From: Lunatimonas lonarensis
Lineage (GTDB): Bacteria; Bacteroidota; Bacteroidia; Cytophagales; Cyclobacteriaceae
NCBI RefSeq assembly: GCF_000390185.1
Contig: NZ_AQHR01000022.1
Coordinates: forward strand, 124,001-188,000
Direction of reading: 5' to 3'
DNA: 64,000 nucleotides
Shown: in pieces, positions 54,328-63,262 of the stretch
Position numbering within the stretch: the first letter of the stretch is position 1
Layout: the number at the start of each line of letters is the position of its first letter
Position numbers and translations under genes: made by a program
The notes under the pieces: model-generated
Database searches by the model: none
Seen by the model: the letters and a program-made list of their open reading frames with translations, nothing else
What the model was told of the DNA's origin: nothing

Positions 54328-56502
54328 ATGGCAAGACCGCTACTACTTATTGTTTTTTACTTTTTGCTGGCAAGCTTCGGCATATATGCACAGGGAACGA
54401 AAAAAATTTCCCTGGAAGATATTTTCAAAACCTCCACCTTCACCCAAAAAACCGTTGAGGGAATCAACTGGATGGCCGATGGAAAATACTACAGTGCCCT
54501 ATCAAACGAGGACGGATCCAAGATTTGGAGAGTTAACCTTGCTAGCGGAGAATCAGAAGAAATCCTGGTGGATGGGAATAAGTTGGGAATAACGTTTTCG
54601 GATTACTCATTCAGTCCCGACGAAAGCTTCGTACTGCTGATCTCAGACGTGGAGAAAATCTACCGCCGTTCTTCCAAGGCCCTATTTTACGTCTTTGACA
54701 GGCGAACAGGTGAGGCTCAGCCGCTGCTGGAAGGAGAGAAAGTCTCCTATGCCACCCTCTCACCTGACAATACCAAGGTAGCGTTTGTAAAAGAAAACAA
54801 CCTGTTTTACAAAGACCTATCTTCCGGCAAAATCACTCAGGTTACCCGAGATGGCAAAACCAACGAGATCATCAACGGTGCAGCTGATTGGGTATACGAA
54901 GAAGAATTTTCGATGGCACAGGCCTTTGATTGGTCGCCCAAAGGAGACAAACTCGCATTTATCCGATTTGACGAATCTGAGGTGCCGGTGTTCAACATGC
55001 AGATGTGGGGGGATTTGTACCCTACCGACTTCCTGTTTAAATATCCAAAAGCAGGAGAAGCAAATGCAAAAGTCAGTATCCACGTTTTTCACCTGGATTC
55101 AGGGAAAACAACGCTCATAGACGCGGGCGAGGAATCGGACATCTATCTTCCCCGTATTTACTGGACGGGCGACAACGAGACCCTCGCATTTATTCGCCTA
55201 AACCGACTTCAGAATGAGATGGATCTCCTCCACGCCGCGAGCTCAAGCGGTGACAGTAAGGTGGTCTTAAACGAAAAATCCAACACCTACGTGGACCTGG
55301 ATTTTAACGATAACCTTCAATACCTTAGCGATAACAAAAGCTTTATCACCACCTCCGAAAGGGACGGGTTCAAACATATCTATCATTTTGACATGGAGGG
55401 AACGCTCATCCGTCAGATTACAGCGGGCCCTTGGGAAGTAACGAACCTGATAGGTATAGATCAAAAAGGTAAAAAAATCTACTTCGAATCCACCGAAGCG
55501 TCGCCATTGGAACGGCACCTATACGTGATAAACTTCAACGGGAAAGGGAAAAAAAGACTGAGCGAAGAAGCGGGGACCTATAGCACCAATATGAGTCCCG
55601 ATTTCAAATTCTACATCAGCAACTTCTCCAGTGCTTCACAGCCACTACAGGTAAGCCTGCACGATGTAAACGGACGAACCATCAAAGTATTGGAGACAAA
55701 CGAACCCCTTCGCAGAAAAATGACGGAGTATGCGCTGGGAGAAAAAGAGTTCTTCAGCTTCAATACCATCGACGGAACCTCGCTCAACGGATACCTCATC
55801 AAACCGGCAGACTTTGTAGCTGGCAAGAGATATCCCGTACTGATGTATGTGTATGGAGGGCCGGGATCCCAAAACGTACGGAATGCATGGGGAGGCATAC
55901 GGGATTTTTGGCACCAACATCTCGCAGCCGAAGGGTATCTAGTCGCCTGTGTAGACAACAGGGGCACCGGGGGTCGTGGTAGGGACTTTAAACACAGTAC
56001 CTACGCCAACCTTGGGAAATTGGAAACCGAAGATCAAATTGCCGCAGCGAAGTACCTAGGAAGCCTGCCATTTGTGGACAGTGCCCGGATAGGTATATGG
56101 GGCTGGTCGTATGGAGGCTACATGTCTTCCCTCTCGCTAATGCTGGGAAACGATGTATTTAAGACGGCTATTGCGGTAGCCCCGGTTACCACGTGGCGCT
56201 ACTACGACACCATCTATACCGAACGGTACCTCCAAACACCCCAACTGAACGCGAGAGGTTACGACGACTACAGCCCCATGACCCACGTGGACAAACTAAA
56301 AGGAAACTACCTGATCATCCACGGCACAGGGGACGATAATGTACATTTCCAAAACGCTGTAGACCTAGTCGACGCGCTGATAGCTGCGGACAAACAATTC
56401 GAATCGTTTTACTATCCCAACCGAAATCACGGAATAAGAGGGGGGAATACTACGTGGCACCTTTACAACATGATGACGGATTTTATCAAGCGCAAGCTAT
56501 AG
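54328..56502 (+). CDS. S9B dipeptidyl peptidase IV-like serine peptidase
   Basis: 724 aa. Signal peptide 1-20 (cleavage before QGTKK). N-terminal eight-blade beta-propeller (about 45-480) and C-terminal alpha/beta hydrolase domain. The catalytic triad is S594 in GWSYGGYM, D669 in GTGDDNVHF and H701 in NRNHGIRGG. The DWVYEEEFSMAQAF segment in the propeller carries the double-glutamate motif of DPP4-type enzymes that holds the substrate N-terminus, and RFDESEVPVFNM follows. Removes X-Pro/X-Ala dipeptides in the periplasm, feeding peptide uptake. A clean promoter and terminator make it a single-gene unit. Confidence 0.94.
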   Translation: MARPLLLIVFYFLLASFGIYAQGTKKISLEDIFKTSTFTQKTVEGINWMADGKYYSALSNEDGSKIWRVNLASGESEEILVDGNKLGITFSDYSFSPDESFVLLISDVEKIYRRSSKALFYVFDRRTGEAQPLLEGEKVSYATLSPDNTKVAFVKENNLFYKDLSSGKITQVTRDGKTNEIINGAADWVYEEEFSMAQAFDWSPKGDKLAFIRFDESEVPVFNMQMWGDLYPTDFLFKYPKAGEANAKVSIHVFHLDSGKTTLIDAGEESDIYLPRIYWTGDNETLAFIRLNRLQNEMDLLHAASSSGDSKVVLNEKSNTYVDLDFNDNLQYLSDNKSFITTSERDGFKHIYHFDMEGTLIRQITAGPWEVTNLIGIDQKGKKIYFESTEASPLERHLYVINFNGKGKKRLSEEAGTYSTNMSPDFKFYISNFSSASQPLQVSLHDVNGRTIKVLETNEPLRRKMTEYALGEKEFFSFNTIDGTSLNGYLIKPADFVAGKRYPVLMYVYGGPGSQNVRNAWGGIRDFWHQHLAAEGYLVACVDNRGTGGRGRDFKHSTYANLGKLETEDQIAAAKYLGSLPFVDSARIGIWGWSYGGYMSSLSLMLGNDVFKTAIAVAPVTTWRYYDTIYTERYLQTPQLNARGYDDYSPMTHVDKLKGNYLIIHGTGDDNVHFQNAVDLVDALIAADKQFESFYYPNRNHGIRGGNTTWHLYNMMTDFIKRKL

Positions 56503-56529
56503 GCACCACCTCTGGCACATCAAAACTCC

Positions 56530-56568
56530 ACATCCCGAAAAATCACCTTTTCGGGATGTTTTGTTTTT
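56530..56568 (+). terminator. Rho-independent terminator of the S9 peptidase gene
   Basis: ACATCCCGAAAA, six-base loop, TTTTCGGGATGT, then TTTGTTTTT. Perfect 12-bp stem. Confidence 0.9.
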
Positions 56569-56612
56569 AGAGGACAAATGGTTAACTTCATTAGCATTTA
56601 ACCCAATAACCC

Positions 56613-56987
56613 ATGAATGAACGAATAAATACCTCACTACACAGTATCAGCCTGATGCTGATGATAGCCCTAACCGTATGGTATTCCTTGACATCGTCGG
56701 TCAACTTCGCGTATATACTGACCATCATGATAGTGGCGTTGATCGCTATTGAAATCGTGAGTCTAATGGTCATTTCCAAGGTATATCCTGAAAGCCACAC
56801 CTCGTTCAAAATCGGAATTATCGCCGCCCTTTGTATTTTACTGGGGGTCAAAACCATGTTGCCCTCGTTATTTGTTCCGCTTACATTGGCCGTGCTAGGC
56901 TTGAACTTTATGTATAACTTTTATTCTAACAACAAACGGAAACGTGGAGCCTACAAACGAAAAAAAGCAAAACGCATGAAACTATGA
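56613..56987 (+). CDS. Small hypothetical membrane protein with basic tail
   Basis: 124 aa with about four TM helices and a strongly basic C-terminus (NNKRKRGAYKRKKAKRMKL), by the positive-inside rule cytoplasmic. No domain recognised. The alternation of hydrophobic segments and charged ends gives confidence that it is a real protein. It stands between the terminator of the peptidase gene and a 16-bp palindrome. Confidence 0.6.
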   Translation: MNERINTSLHSISLMLMIALTVWYSLTSSVNFAYILTIMIVALIAIEIVSLMVISKVYPESHTSFKIGIIAALCILLGVKTMLPSLFVPLTLAVLGLNFMYNFYSNNKRKRGAYKRKKAKRMKL

Positions 56988-57042
56988 AGGATGCTGCCAA
57001 TATACGGCACAGCTTTTGAGAATCTATTTTATCGGGCCATTT

Positions 57043-57058
57043 CGGACACCGGTGTCCG
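57043..57058. promoter_or_regulatory. Perfect 16-bp palindrome, candidate operator
   Basis: CGGACACCGGTGTCCG, perfect dyad, flanked by TT and AA one base out on each side. It is 40 bases before ATG 57098, a position fitting an operator or dimer-binding site. No regulator gene is adjacent. Confidence 0.45.
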
Positions 57059-57097
57059 CAAAAGGTGGATTAAGTCAAAAGAATAATTATCCTGTCG

Positions 57098-57628
57098 ATG
57101 AAGTCTTTGATTGCCTCAAGAGAAGTAGGTGTCTTCTTTCTGATCTGTATGTTCGGTTGGTTTTGTTTGTCCCACTCCCTGATTGCCCAGGAAAAGCTCA
57201 ATCGGCTTGTAAAAGAACGGGAAATCCTCCATAAAGAATGGCAGGAGTCCGAAAGCCAAAAATCTGGAATTTTTGGAAACCGGACAAAAAAGGACATGAT
57301 TACCACCCATGAATGGCTGTCCCGAATCATCGAAAAAGACAATCAGATAATGGCGGAACTGCAACTGCTCAAAGATGTAGAGACCGCTACAATTTCCCAC
57401 GAGAAAGAGGACTATAAATACATTGCCCAAAAACAGCAAAATGACATTGACATCCTGAAACGGGTCCTGTCGGAAAAAGAACAGGAGCTTGAAAAGGCAA
57501 AAGCAGACCTGCTTACCAACGAACGGGCGGCCTTTCTGCTTTTTCTGACAACCCTACTAGCTGGATTTCTTTATGTCAAAGCCAAGCGAAAAACTAAAGG
57601 GCAGCAGGTACCCACTAGATCCCTTTGA
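57098..57628 (+). CDS. Exported coiled-coil protein with C-terminal TM helix
   Basis: 176 aa. N-terminal signal peptide or anchor (about 9-30, ends SHSLIAQ), a long helical region with heptads (about 32-145; KEDYKYIAQKQQNDIDILKRVLSEKEQELEKAKADL) and a C-terminal TM helix (about 148-163) with a basic cytoplasmic tail. Looks like a periplasmic coiled coil tethered to the inner membrane. I do not recognise a family. Its stop overlaps the end of the DUF3810 gene on the opposite strand by 14 bases. Confidence 0.65.
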   Translation: MKSLIASREVGVFFLICMFGWFCLSHSLIAQEKLNRLVKEREILHKEWQESESQKSGIFGNRTKKDMITTHEWLSRIIEKDNQIMAELQLLKDVETATISHEKEDYKYIAQKQQNDIDILKRVLSEKEQELEKAKADLLTNERAAFLLFLTTLLAGFLYVKAKRKTKGQQVPTRSL

Positions 57629-58730
57629 GCTGGTTTCGCCAGGCATACACCAACATGGGCAACTGCGCATAGCTCTGCACTCCCGCTTTTACTCCTTGGG
57701 TTTTGAGGTAAAGATCGTTGGATTTTCTGCTCACTTCGGAAAAAAGTGGGGTAATGGAAAGGATGTTTCTACGGATGGAAGCAAGGTCGTTTACCACACC
57801 TACCGGTAGTGTCGCCGTAAAATCGCGGTAACTATCGGGATTGATCCTATACAGGTCATTCAACTGATATCGTAACAGCTTAAGTTGTCCGGAATATTTG
57901 AGCAGCATAGATTCGCTATTGGTGCAGATAACCCAAGCAATAAAGTTGGCCTCCCCTTCATCGGTGACTCCGTAGCTATGTGCCATTTCATGGGCGATGG
58001 TGAATGGCTTTTCCAAGGCATGTAAACTTGGATCGAGGTAACTCTCACCAGTAAAGGGGAAATAAATGCCATAAATACCCATGTGCCGCATAAATCCAGC
58101 AGGATAAAACTGGCGTGTTCTGGGCTTACCCGAATAATTCAAGCCCAAAAGATAGAGGTTCTCTCCTACCTCACGCCTTACCAATTCTTCCAGTTCCGGG
58201 TAGTCCACGGTCTCTTCGATGGCAGCAGTGTCCCTTCGAATATAGGGCCTGTACTGAGCGAGTAGGTTTCGGGTAAGCTCCATTTCCTCTACTAGTCGTG
58301 CTTCGTCTAACGGAACCGGCCGCAGGTCAAGCTGGGCAAAAATCGGCAAACGCTGATAGTTAAAACCCCAAAGCACCAAAAAGAAAAACACCAATAGGCC
58401 CAGTCCATTGCACATAGACCGAACTGTATACCAAGAACGATCTTTCCATCCCCGGTAACGACGGAAGAACAACCAAAAAAAATGGATAAGCACAGCCAAT
58501 GCCGACGCTGCAAACAGGTAAACGGTAGGGAAAGGAAGGGTAGACAAGGTTGCGTCCAGGCTGTTTCGGATCACCGGAAAAATAGTCCTCGAGTACAGCT
58601 CTTCCGTACCTTCAGGAAAGCGTCCAGCCACGTAGCGTATCAATAGGGCAAAAACACCCAGTACACTCCAGGTCCAGTTTCCAGTCAGCCTTATCCCGAC
58701 CCCTTCAGGCGGCGGAACATGCTGCATCAC
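57615..58730 (-). CDS. DUF3810 putative membrane zinc metallopeptidase
   Basis: 371 aa. Three TM helices in the first 125 residues, then a large soluble domain holding the HEMAHSYGVTDEGEANF segment (H247, E248, H251 and downstream E260), an HExxH zincin motif. The family (DUF3810) is Bacteroidota-specific and without proven function; the motif suggests a peptidase. The start codon overlaps the stop of the NifU-like gene by four bases, so it is translated with it. Confidence 0.88.
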   Translation of the reverse strand: MMQHVPPPEGVGIRLTGNWTWSVLGVFALLIRYVAGRFPEGTEELYSRTIFPVIRNSLDATLSTLPFPTVYLFAASALAVLIHFFWLFFRRYRGWKDRSWYTVRSMCNGLGLLVFFFLVLWGFNYQRLPIFAQLDLRPVPLDEARLVEEMELTRNLLAQYRPYIRRDTAAIEETVDYPELEELVRREVGENLYLLGLNYSGKPRTRQFYPAGFMRHMGIYGIYFPFTGESYLDPSLHALEKPFTIAHEMAHSYGVTDEGEANFIAWVICTNSESMLLKYSGQLKLLRYQLNDLYRINPDSYRDFTATLPVGVVNDLASIRRNILSITPLFSEVSRKSNDLYLKTQGVKAGVQSYAQLPMLVYAWRNQLKGI

Positions 58731-59308
58731 GCACTTGCAGCTTCTACGGCTTTGACTTCAGGAAGCATACGTGTCAAGAGGTTCTCTATACCGGCCTTGA
58801 GCGTAATGGTACTGGACGGACAGCCGGAGCAGGATCCCTGAAGCAACACCTTGACAGTGCCTTCATGAAAACTATGAAAGACGATGGCTCCCCCATCCTG
58901 CTCTACTGCTGGTCTGATATATTCATCCAAAATACCCTTTATCTTCTTTACCGTCTCGCTATCTGATTCGTCAAACAACGGATCTTCGTTGACTACTACT
59001 TGTACCGCTGCTTTGCCAGACTCCAAAAAGCCCTTGATATGGTTTCTGATAAAATCCTGTATATCTGACCACTCCACCGACTCGCTTTTGGTGACGGTCA
59101 CAAAATTGGAAGCTATAAAAACGCGTTCAACCGCGGCGAAATTAAAGAGTTCCTTCGCCAATGGTGAACTATCGGTGCTCTCCGCGTTTGGATAATCATA
59201 GCTTAGGCCTTCGTCGGAGAGCATGAAATTGGCCACAAACTTCAGCGAATTTGGATTGGGATTGGCCTCCATGTACAGGTGTACGGGCCTTTTCTGTGCT
59301 TGCAACAT
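58727..59308 (-). CDS. NifU-like Fe-S scaffold (Nfu) protein
   Basis: 193 aa. N-terminal scaffold-Nfu domain (about 8-95: LYMEANPNPNSLKFVANF and VERVFIASNFVTVTK) and C-terminal NifU-type domain with the cluster-binding C160-x-x-C163 in GSCSGCPSS. These proteins deliver 4Fe-4S clusters to target enzymes. The cysteine desulfurase at 15400 could supply sulfur. Its stop overlaps the DUF3810 start. Confidence 0.93.
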   Translation of the reverse strand: MLQAQKRPVHLYMEANPNPNSLKFVANFMLSDEGLSYDYPNAESTDSSPLAKELFNFAAVERVFIASNFVTVTKSESVEWSDIQDFIRNHIKGFLESGKAAVQVVVNEDPLFDESDSETVKKIKGILDEYIRPAVEQDGGAIVFHSFHEGTVKVLLQGSCSGCPSSTITLKAGIENLLTRMLPEVKAVEAASA

Positions 59309-59344
59309 GGTTTGATTGATTCTTTACCCATTTTTAACAGCAAA

Positions 59345-59381
59345 GCCGGCAATTAGTTCCTACTCGGAACAAATTTCCGGC
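59345..59381 (-). terminator. Strong hairpin between serpin and Nfu genes
   Basis: GCCGGCAATTAGTTCC pairs with GGAACAAATTTCCGGC around a five-base loop: 16 positions with two mismatches. It lies 44 bases past the serpin stop. The T run is short (TTTG), so it is either a terminator or an RNA-processing hairpin. Confidence 0.45.
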
Positions 59382-59424
59382 CAGCTCAAAGATCAGCCCA
59401 CGATTACTTTGCGGCGGCACCTAA

Positions 59425-60687
59425 TTATTCAAGGGGATTTTCCAATTTCCCCATAAAAAGTATGGCTCCGCTGTGCTTCTCTTGGATGAAAAAGACAAAG
59501 GGCTTGTCCAATACGAGCGTCCAGGGCCCACTGGGCGGCATGCTGACACGCTCAATGATTTCGACGATCGTGGCTGCGGCAGCTTCCGTACCCTTCTCAT
59601 CTACTTCAATAAGTGCTTCGTGGATCACCCTGCTTATTTTGAGTTGATCTGTTGGGTTTGAAAAAAGCTCAGTAAAATTATCCGGATGAAAATCAAATGG
59701 CTTTTCCAAACCCAAATCGACCAGATCTGCTGCCATATCGGGGATCTTGTAACTAAATTTGAATTTGGGCATTTTTAGTATCATGTTACGCTCCTGGCCC
59801 TGATTTCTCCATATGGTAAGGTTCTCCAAAGTGAGCCTTTCGGCCAAAGCCTCTGTATTTCCATCTTGCCCATACACTATCCCCATCGTGAATTGACCCG
59901 AACTGTAGGGGAGTTCAATGTAGCCGTACTCCGGTGTTGAAAAAACGTGGAAAGCAGCCGGCTCCCCTAAATCCATCATGTCCACCATCACTTCCCGGCC
60001 CGGCTGGGGAAAAAACCTTTCCTTTTTTGTGTTCGCTTTGGGAAAGTTATAGGTCCAGTCCCCTTTAAAATAGATGGCGTTGACCAGATACATCACCGCG
60101 TTTGCCGGAATATTGTCCAGCATGTCCTTGATCAAGTTATTGGTCTGCTGCGCTATCCAGTTGTTGATAATGTTGACCGAGTTGGGGTTGAGCATATCCA
60201 GAGGTGCTATTTCCGCTCCATAGTATTCCCGTGCGGCTTGTTTGAATGGCGGCTTGACTTGGTATCCCTCCCTATACCAGATTGCATTGGCTATGGCCAG
60301 TTTTACCTGAGGGTCCAATTGCAAAAGAAACGCGGTCAAATCTCTTGCCGCTTTATTAGCCGCATCCAAACTGATATCCTCCACCTCCAACAACCTTTTG
60401 AACTCTTCCAAAACCTCTCCTCTATTGCCATTCATGGTCATGGAAAGAGCCTGATGTACACTGTAAGGACTGATAAACAGGTTAGTGCCTTGATTACTCT
60501 TGGCAACCTGCCCAAACAGCTTCAACGCAAAAAGTGTGCTGGCGTCTGACAATTGCTGCTCATGAACCGCCAACTCCCGGATATTGGCAGTAACAGGGCC
60601 AACGAGCACATCCTCAACATCGTCTTGGGGAACACAGGACAACACGGCAATCAGTGAAATCAGAAGGAGTAGGCTGTAGGTTTTCAT
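59425..60687 (-). CDS. Lipoprotein serpin (serine protease inhibitor)
   Basis: 420 aa from ATG 60687. Lipoprotein signal with the cysteine in IAVLSCVPQ (about residue 18). Full serpin fold: LISPYSVHQALSMT-like segment (LFISPYSVHQALSMT), LVNAIYFKGDW, the breach region YIELPYSSGQFTMGIV, and the reactive centre loop. The hinge is GTEAAAAT, the small-residue pattern of inhibitory serpins. Aligned by hand to alpha-1-antitrypsin, P1 is Arg380 (Arg-Val bond), which predicts trypsin-like targets; Val is the alternative. The terminal KPFVFFIQEKHSGAILFMGKL is diagnostic. Surface-exposed anchoring fits a shield against foreign or own secreted proteases. Confidence 0.93.
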   Translation of the reverse strand: MKTYSLLLLISLIAVLSCVPQDDVEDVLVGPVTANIRELAVHEQQLSDASTLFALKLFGQVAKSNQGTNLFISPYSVHQALSMTMNGNRGEVLEEFKRLLEVEDISLDAANKAARDLTAFLLQLDPQVKLAIANAIWYREGYQVKPPFKQAAREYYGAEIAPLDMLNPNSVNIINNWIAQQTNNLIKDMLDNIPANAVMYLVNAIYFKGDWTYNFPKANTKKERFFPQPGREVMVDMMDLGEPAAFHVFSTPEYGYIELPYSSGQFTMGIVYGQDGNTEALAERLTLENLTIWRNQGQERNMILKMPKFKFSYKIPDMAADLVDLGLEKPFDFHPDNFTELFSNPTDQLKISRVIHEALIEVDEKGTEAAAATIVEIIERVSMPPSGPWTLVLDKPFVFFIQEKHSGAILFMGKLENPLE

Positions 60688-60882
60688 ATGATTATAATTG
60701 TTGATCGGTAATAATAAGACGTAAATCATGTGGAAAACGCTACATGATCACACTGAATATTTTATAGGGATAAAACCAAAAGACACCAATCCCTAAAATC
60801 AACCCAATCAACCCCTTGCATAAACCCGGAAAGGGTCGTACTTTTTATCATCAAATAAGTGCTGCCCAAAACCCAGATAGCC

Positions 60883-62826
60883 ATGAATCACCACCCTCCG
60901 CAAAGATCCACCATTGAGTTTGTTCAAAATGGCACCCTATCTACCAAGAAACGGGGACTATCCTTATTGCTTTCCCTATGCCTCTACCTTGTGTCTTTTG
61001 CATCTATCGCCCAAGGCCTCACCTTAGTCCATGAGGGCCGATCAAATTACCGAATCGTGCTGCCCCACCAGCCTGATGTGCAGGAGATCCAAGCCGCAAA
61101 AGTTCTTCAGGATTACCTGTTTCGGATTTCAGGCACACTACTCCCCCTGATGCACGACAACCATCCCTCCACAGATAGGGAGATACTTATAGGCCGCACC
61201 AACCGACCCGAATCGAAATCAATCGACTTCGCGACACTGGGGGAAGAAGGCCTTACCGTACGAACCGAGGCGCAGAAGCTCGTTCTAGCGGGAGGGCCGA
61301 AAAAGGGAGTAATCAATGCCGTCTATACGTTTTTGGAGGAGGAGTTGGGATGCAAAAAATACACTTCCCGGGTGACTCAGGTGCCAACTATGAAAACCAT
61401 TCAGCTCGGCAGCATCAACCAAACGACTATCCCGGTATTTTCATTCCGGGACGTTTACTACCAAGATGTGTACGATACGGAATTTATGGATTGGCACGGG
61501 CTGCACTCCTTCGGTGGCAAGGGCTCTTCCCCCACCGAGTGGGGTTATTGGGTCCACACCTTTCACAACCTGCTGGATCCAGCGGAATACGGCGAATCAA
61601 ACCCGGAATACTTTAGCTTTTACGATGGGCAGCGGCATGCCGGACTGATTCCCTCCTGGGATGGTTTCAGCGTGCAGCCGGAGTCACAATTGTGCCTCAG
61701 CAATCCGAAGGTATTGGATATCGTCTGTGCCAACTTGGCAAAGGCTATTGAAAAGAAGCCTGAAGCGCGCTACTGGTCGGTAAGCCAAAACGACAATGTG
61801 CGCTATTGCCAATGCGAGCACTGTGCCGCCTTGGACAAAAAATACGCCGCTTATTCCCCGGAGGAAAAAATGTACACCACCCACGGCAGCAAGTACCCTG
61901 CGCTGGGCATGGGATCCATGTTGTGGTTTGTCAATCAGGTGGCCGAACGCTTTCCTGACAAGACCATTTCCACCCTAGCCTACCAATACACCCGCGTACC
62001 GCCAAAGGACATTGTGCCCCGGGAAAACGTCAATATCATGCTTTGCAGCATTGAGAGCACGCGCAACGAGCCATTGGAGGGCGGAGATCCGGATTTTGCG
62101 AGCGATCTGATCGGTTGGGGAAAAATCACCGACAACATCTTGGTATGGGACTATAACATCCAGTTTTCCCACCTGCTGGCCCCGTTTCCGAACCTTTTCA
62201 CTCTGCAGCCAAACATCCAGTTTCTCCGAGACAACCGGGTGAGCGCGGTATTTGCGCAGGGAAACATTCAACATGGCGGAGAATTCGCCGAACTCCGCGC
62301 CTACATGCTGTCCAAATTGCTTAAAAATCCGGATGTGAATATCCAGGCAGAAATGGATGGTTTTTTGTTGGCCTATTATGGACAGGCCGCAGGCCATATC
62401 AAGCAGTACATCAACCTACTGCATGACCACAACCAAGGATACCAGAACCGCAAACTCTCTATCTTCGGATCTCCCATTCAGGAGCAGGACAGCTTTTTGA
62501 CGCCGGAACTGATCAACGCCTACGAAGCAATCTTCTCCAAAGCCAGCTATGCCGTCCGCCATGATCCTGTTTTGCTGGAACGTGTGACATCGGCAAAACT
62601 CCCCCTGATCTATGCCCGTTTGGAAATTGCCCGGGCAGTAGGCCGGGAGGCGTGGGAGTCGTTAGGGACAGAACAACAAGGCCATAGAGGACTTCCTGTC
62701 AACATCAGTGAATTCCTCTACGAATTGACCTATCATGCAATCAAAACAGGGGTAAGCCGGTATTCGGAATGGCATACCACGCCGCAGGAGTACATGGCAA
62801 AATACCCTGCTGAAAAAAAAGAATAA
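60883..62826 (+). CDS. DUF4838-domain exported protein
   Basis: 647 aa from ATG 60883 (an in-frame GTG is at 60859). The signal-like segment comes late (about 25-44, LLLSLCLYLVSFASIAQG), so the start may be further in. First comes a glycosidase-associated N-terminal domain (VQEIQAAKVLQDYLFRISGT; GGPKKGVINAVYTFLEEELGC), as in GH20 and GH67 enzymes; then DUF4838, a TIM-barrel-like domain with WSVSQNDNVRYCQCEHCAALD, FVNQVAERFPDKTISTLAY and NIQHGGEFAELRAYM. The CxCxxC cysteine set may bind metal. Related to alpha-glucuronidase-like proteins found in polysaccharide loci; enzymatic activity is unproven. Confidence 0.85.
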   Translation: MNHHPPQRSTIEFVQNGTLSTKKRGLSLLLSLCLYLVSFASIAQGLTLVHEGRSNYRIVLPHQPDVQEIQAAKVLQDYLFRISGTLLPLMHDNHPSTDREILIGRTNRPESKSIDFATLGEEGLTVRTEAQKLVLAGGPKKGVINAVYTFLEEELGCKKYTSRVTQVPTMKTIQLGSINQTTIPVFSFRDVYYQDVYDTEFMDWHGLHSFGGKGSSPTEWGYWVHTFHNLLDPAEYGESNPEYFSFYDGQRHAGLIPSWDGFSVQPESQLCLSNPKVLDIVCANLAKAIEKKPEARYWSVSQNDNVRYCQCEHCAALDKKYAAYSPEEKMYTTHGSKYPALGMGSMLWFVNQVAERFPDKTISTLAYQYTRVPPKDIVPRENVNIMLCSIESTRNEPLEGGDPDFASDLIGWGKITDNILVWDYNIQFSHLLAPFPNLFTLQPNIQFLRDNRVSAVFAQGNIQHGGEFAELRAYMLSKLLKNPDVNIQAEMDGFLLAYYGQAAGHIKQYINLLHDHNQGYQNRKLSIFGSPIQEQDSFLTPELINAYEAIFSKASYAVRHDPVLLERVTSAKLPLIYARLEIARAVGREAWESLGTEQQGHRGLPVNISEFLYELTYHAIKTGVSRYSEWHTTPQEYMAKYPAEKKE

Positions 62827-62844
62827 AAAACTCATCCATTTCTC

Positions 62845-62888
62845 AAAAAAGCCTGATTCCCTCGAAGGCTCGCTCCGAGGGAATCAGG
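62845..62888 (-). terminator. Rho-independent terminator of the small minus-strand lipoprotein gene
   Basis: On the minus strand: CCTGATTCCCTCG, loop, CGAGGGAATCAGG, C, TTTTTT. Perfect 13-bp stem ten bases past the pseudogene's stop. It would not work well for the plus-strand gene as no T run follows on that strand. Confidence 0.75.
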
Positions 62889-62897
62889 AAAACATTT

Positions 62898-63086
62898 CTA
62901 ATGGACCATGACGTCTGTGTCGGTCGAATTGAGATTAACTACGGGCTTTTCCGGATCCCGCGGTAATTCAGGATCCGCTGGATCGGGTGTGACTTGGGTA
63001 GGATCAGTTCCTCCCAAAGGTTCTTCTTCGGTGACGCAGGCTGCAAAAACGAGCAGGATCAGAAAATAGTAAACGAGTTATTTCAT
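62898..63086 (-). pseudogene. Small lipoprotein gene with a nonsense codon at position 3
   Basis: The frame reads MK-stop-LVYYFLILLVFAACVTEEEPL... and runs to a TAG at 62898, 63 codons in all. It is a model lipoprotein: hydrophobic stretch, lipobox VFAAC, then an acidic, Pro- and Asp-rich tail (TDPTQVTPDPADPELP). The TAA at 63078-63080 is one base from AAA, and MKKLVYYF is the signal expected. The strong terminator directly after supports a once-working unit. Either it is newly inactivated, read through, or a sequence error. No alternative start codon precedes the hydrophobic core. Confidence 0.6.
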
Positions 63087-63262
63087 AAAATTTGGACTGT
63101 TAGATGCTATCCAGTTAAAAAAACCCACCAAAAAGCACTATCGCCAAAGACGCCAGCACTTGGGTGAGCAATCGGGCAAAAATGCCCTTTTTCCCCCAAA
63201 GCAAAATTTCCGTAGAAAAAGAATTGAATCTATTGAAAGCAATCAGCAACTATTCCCCTTGC

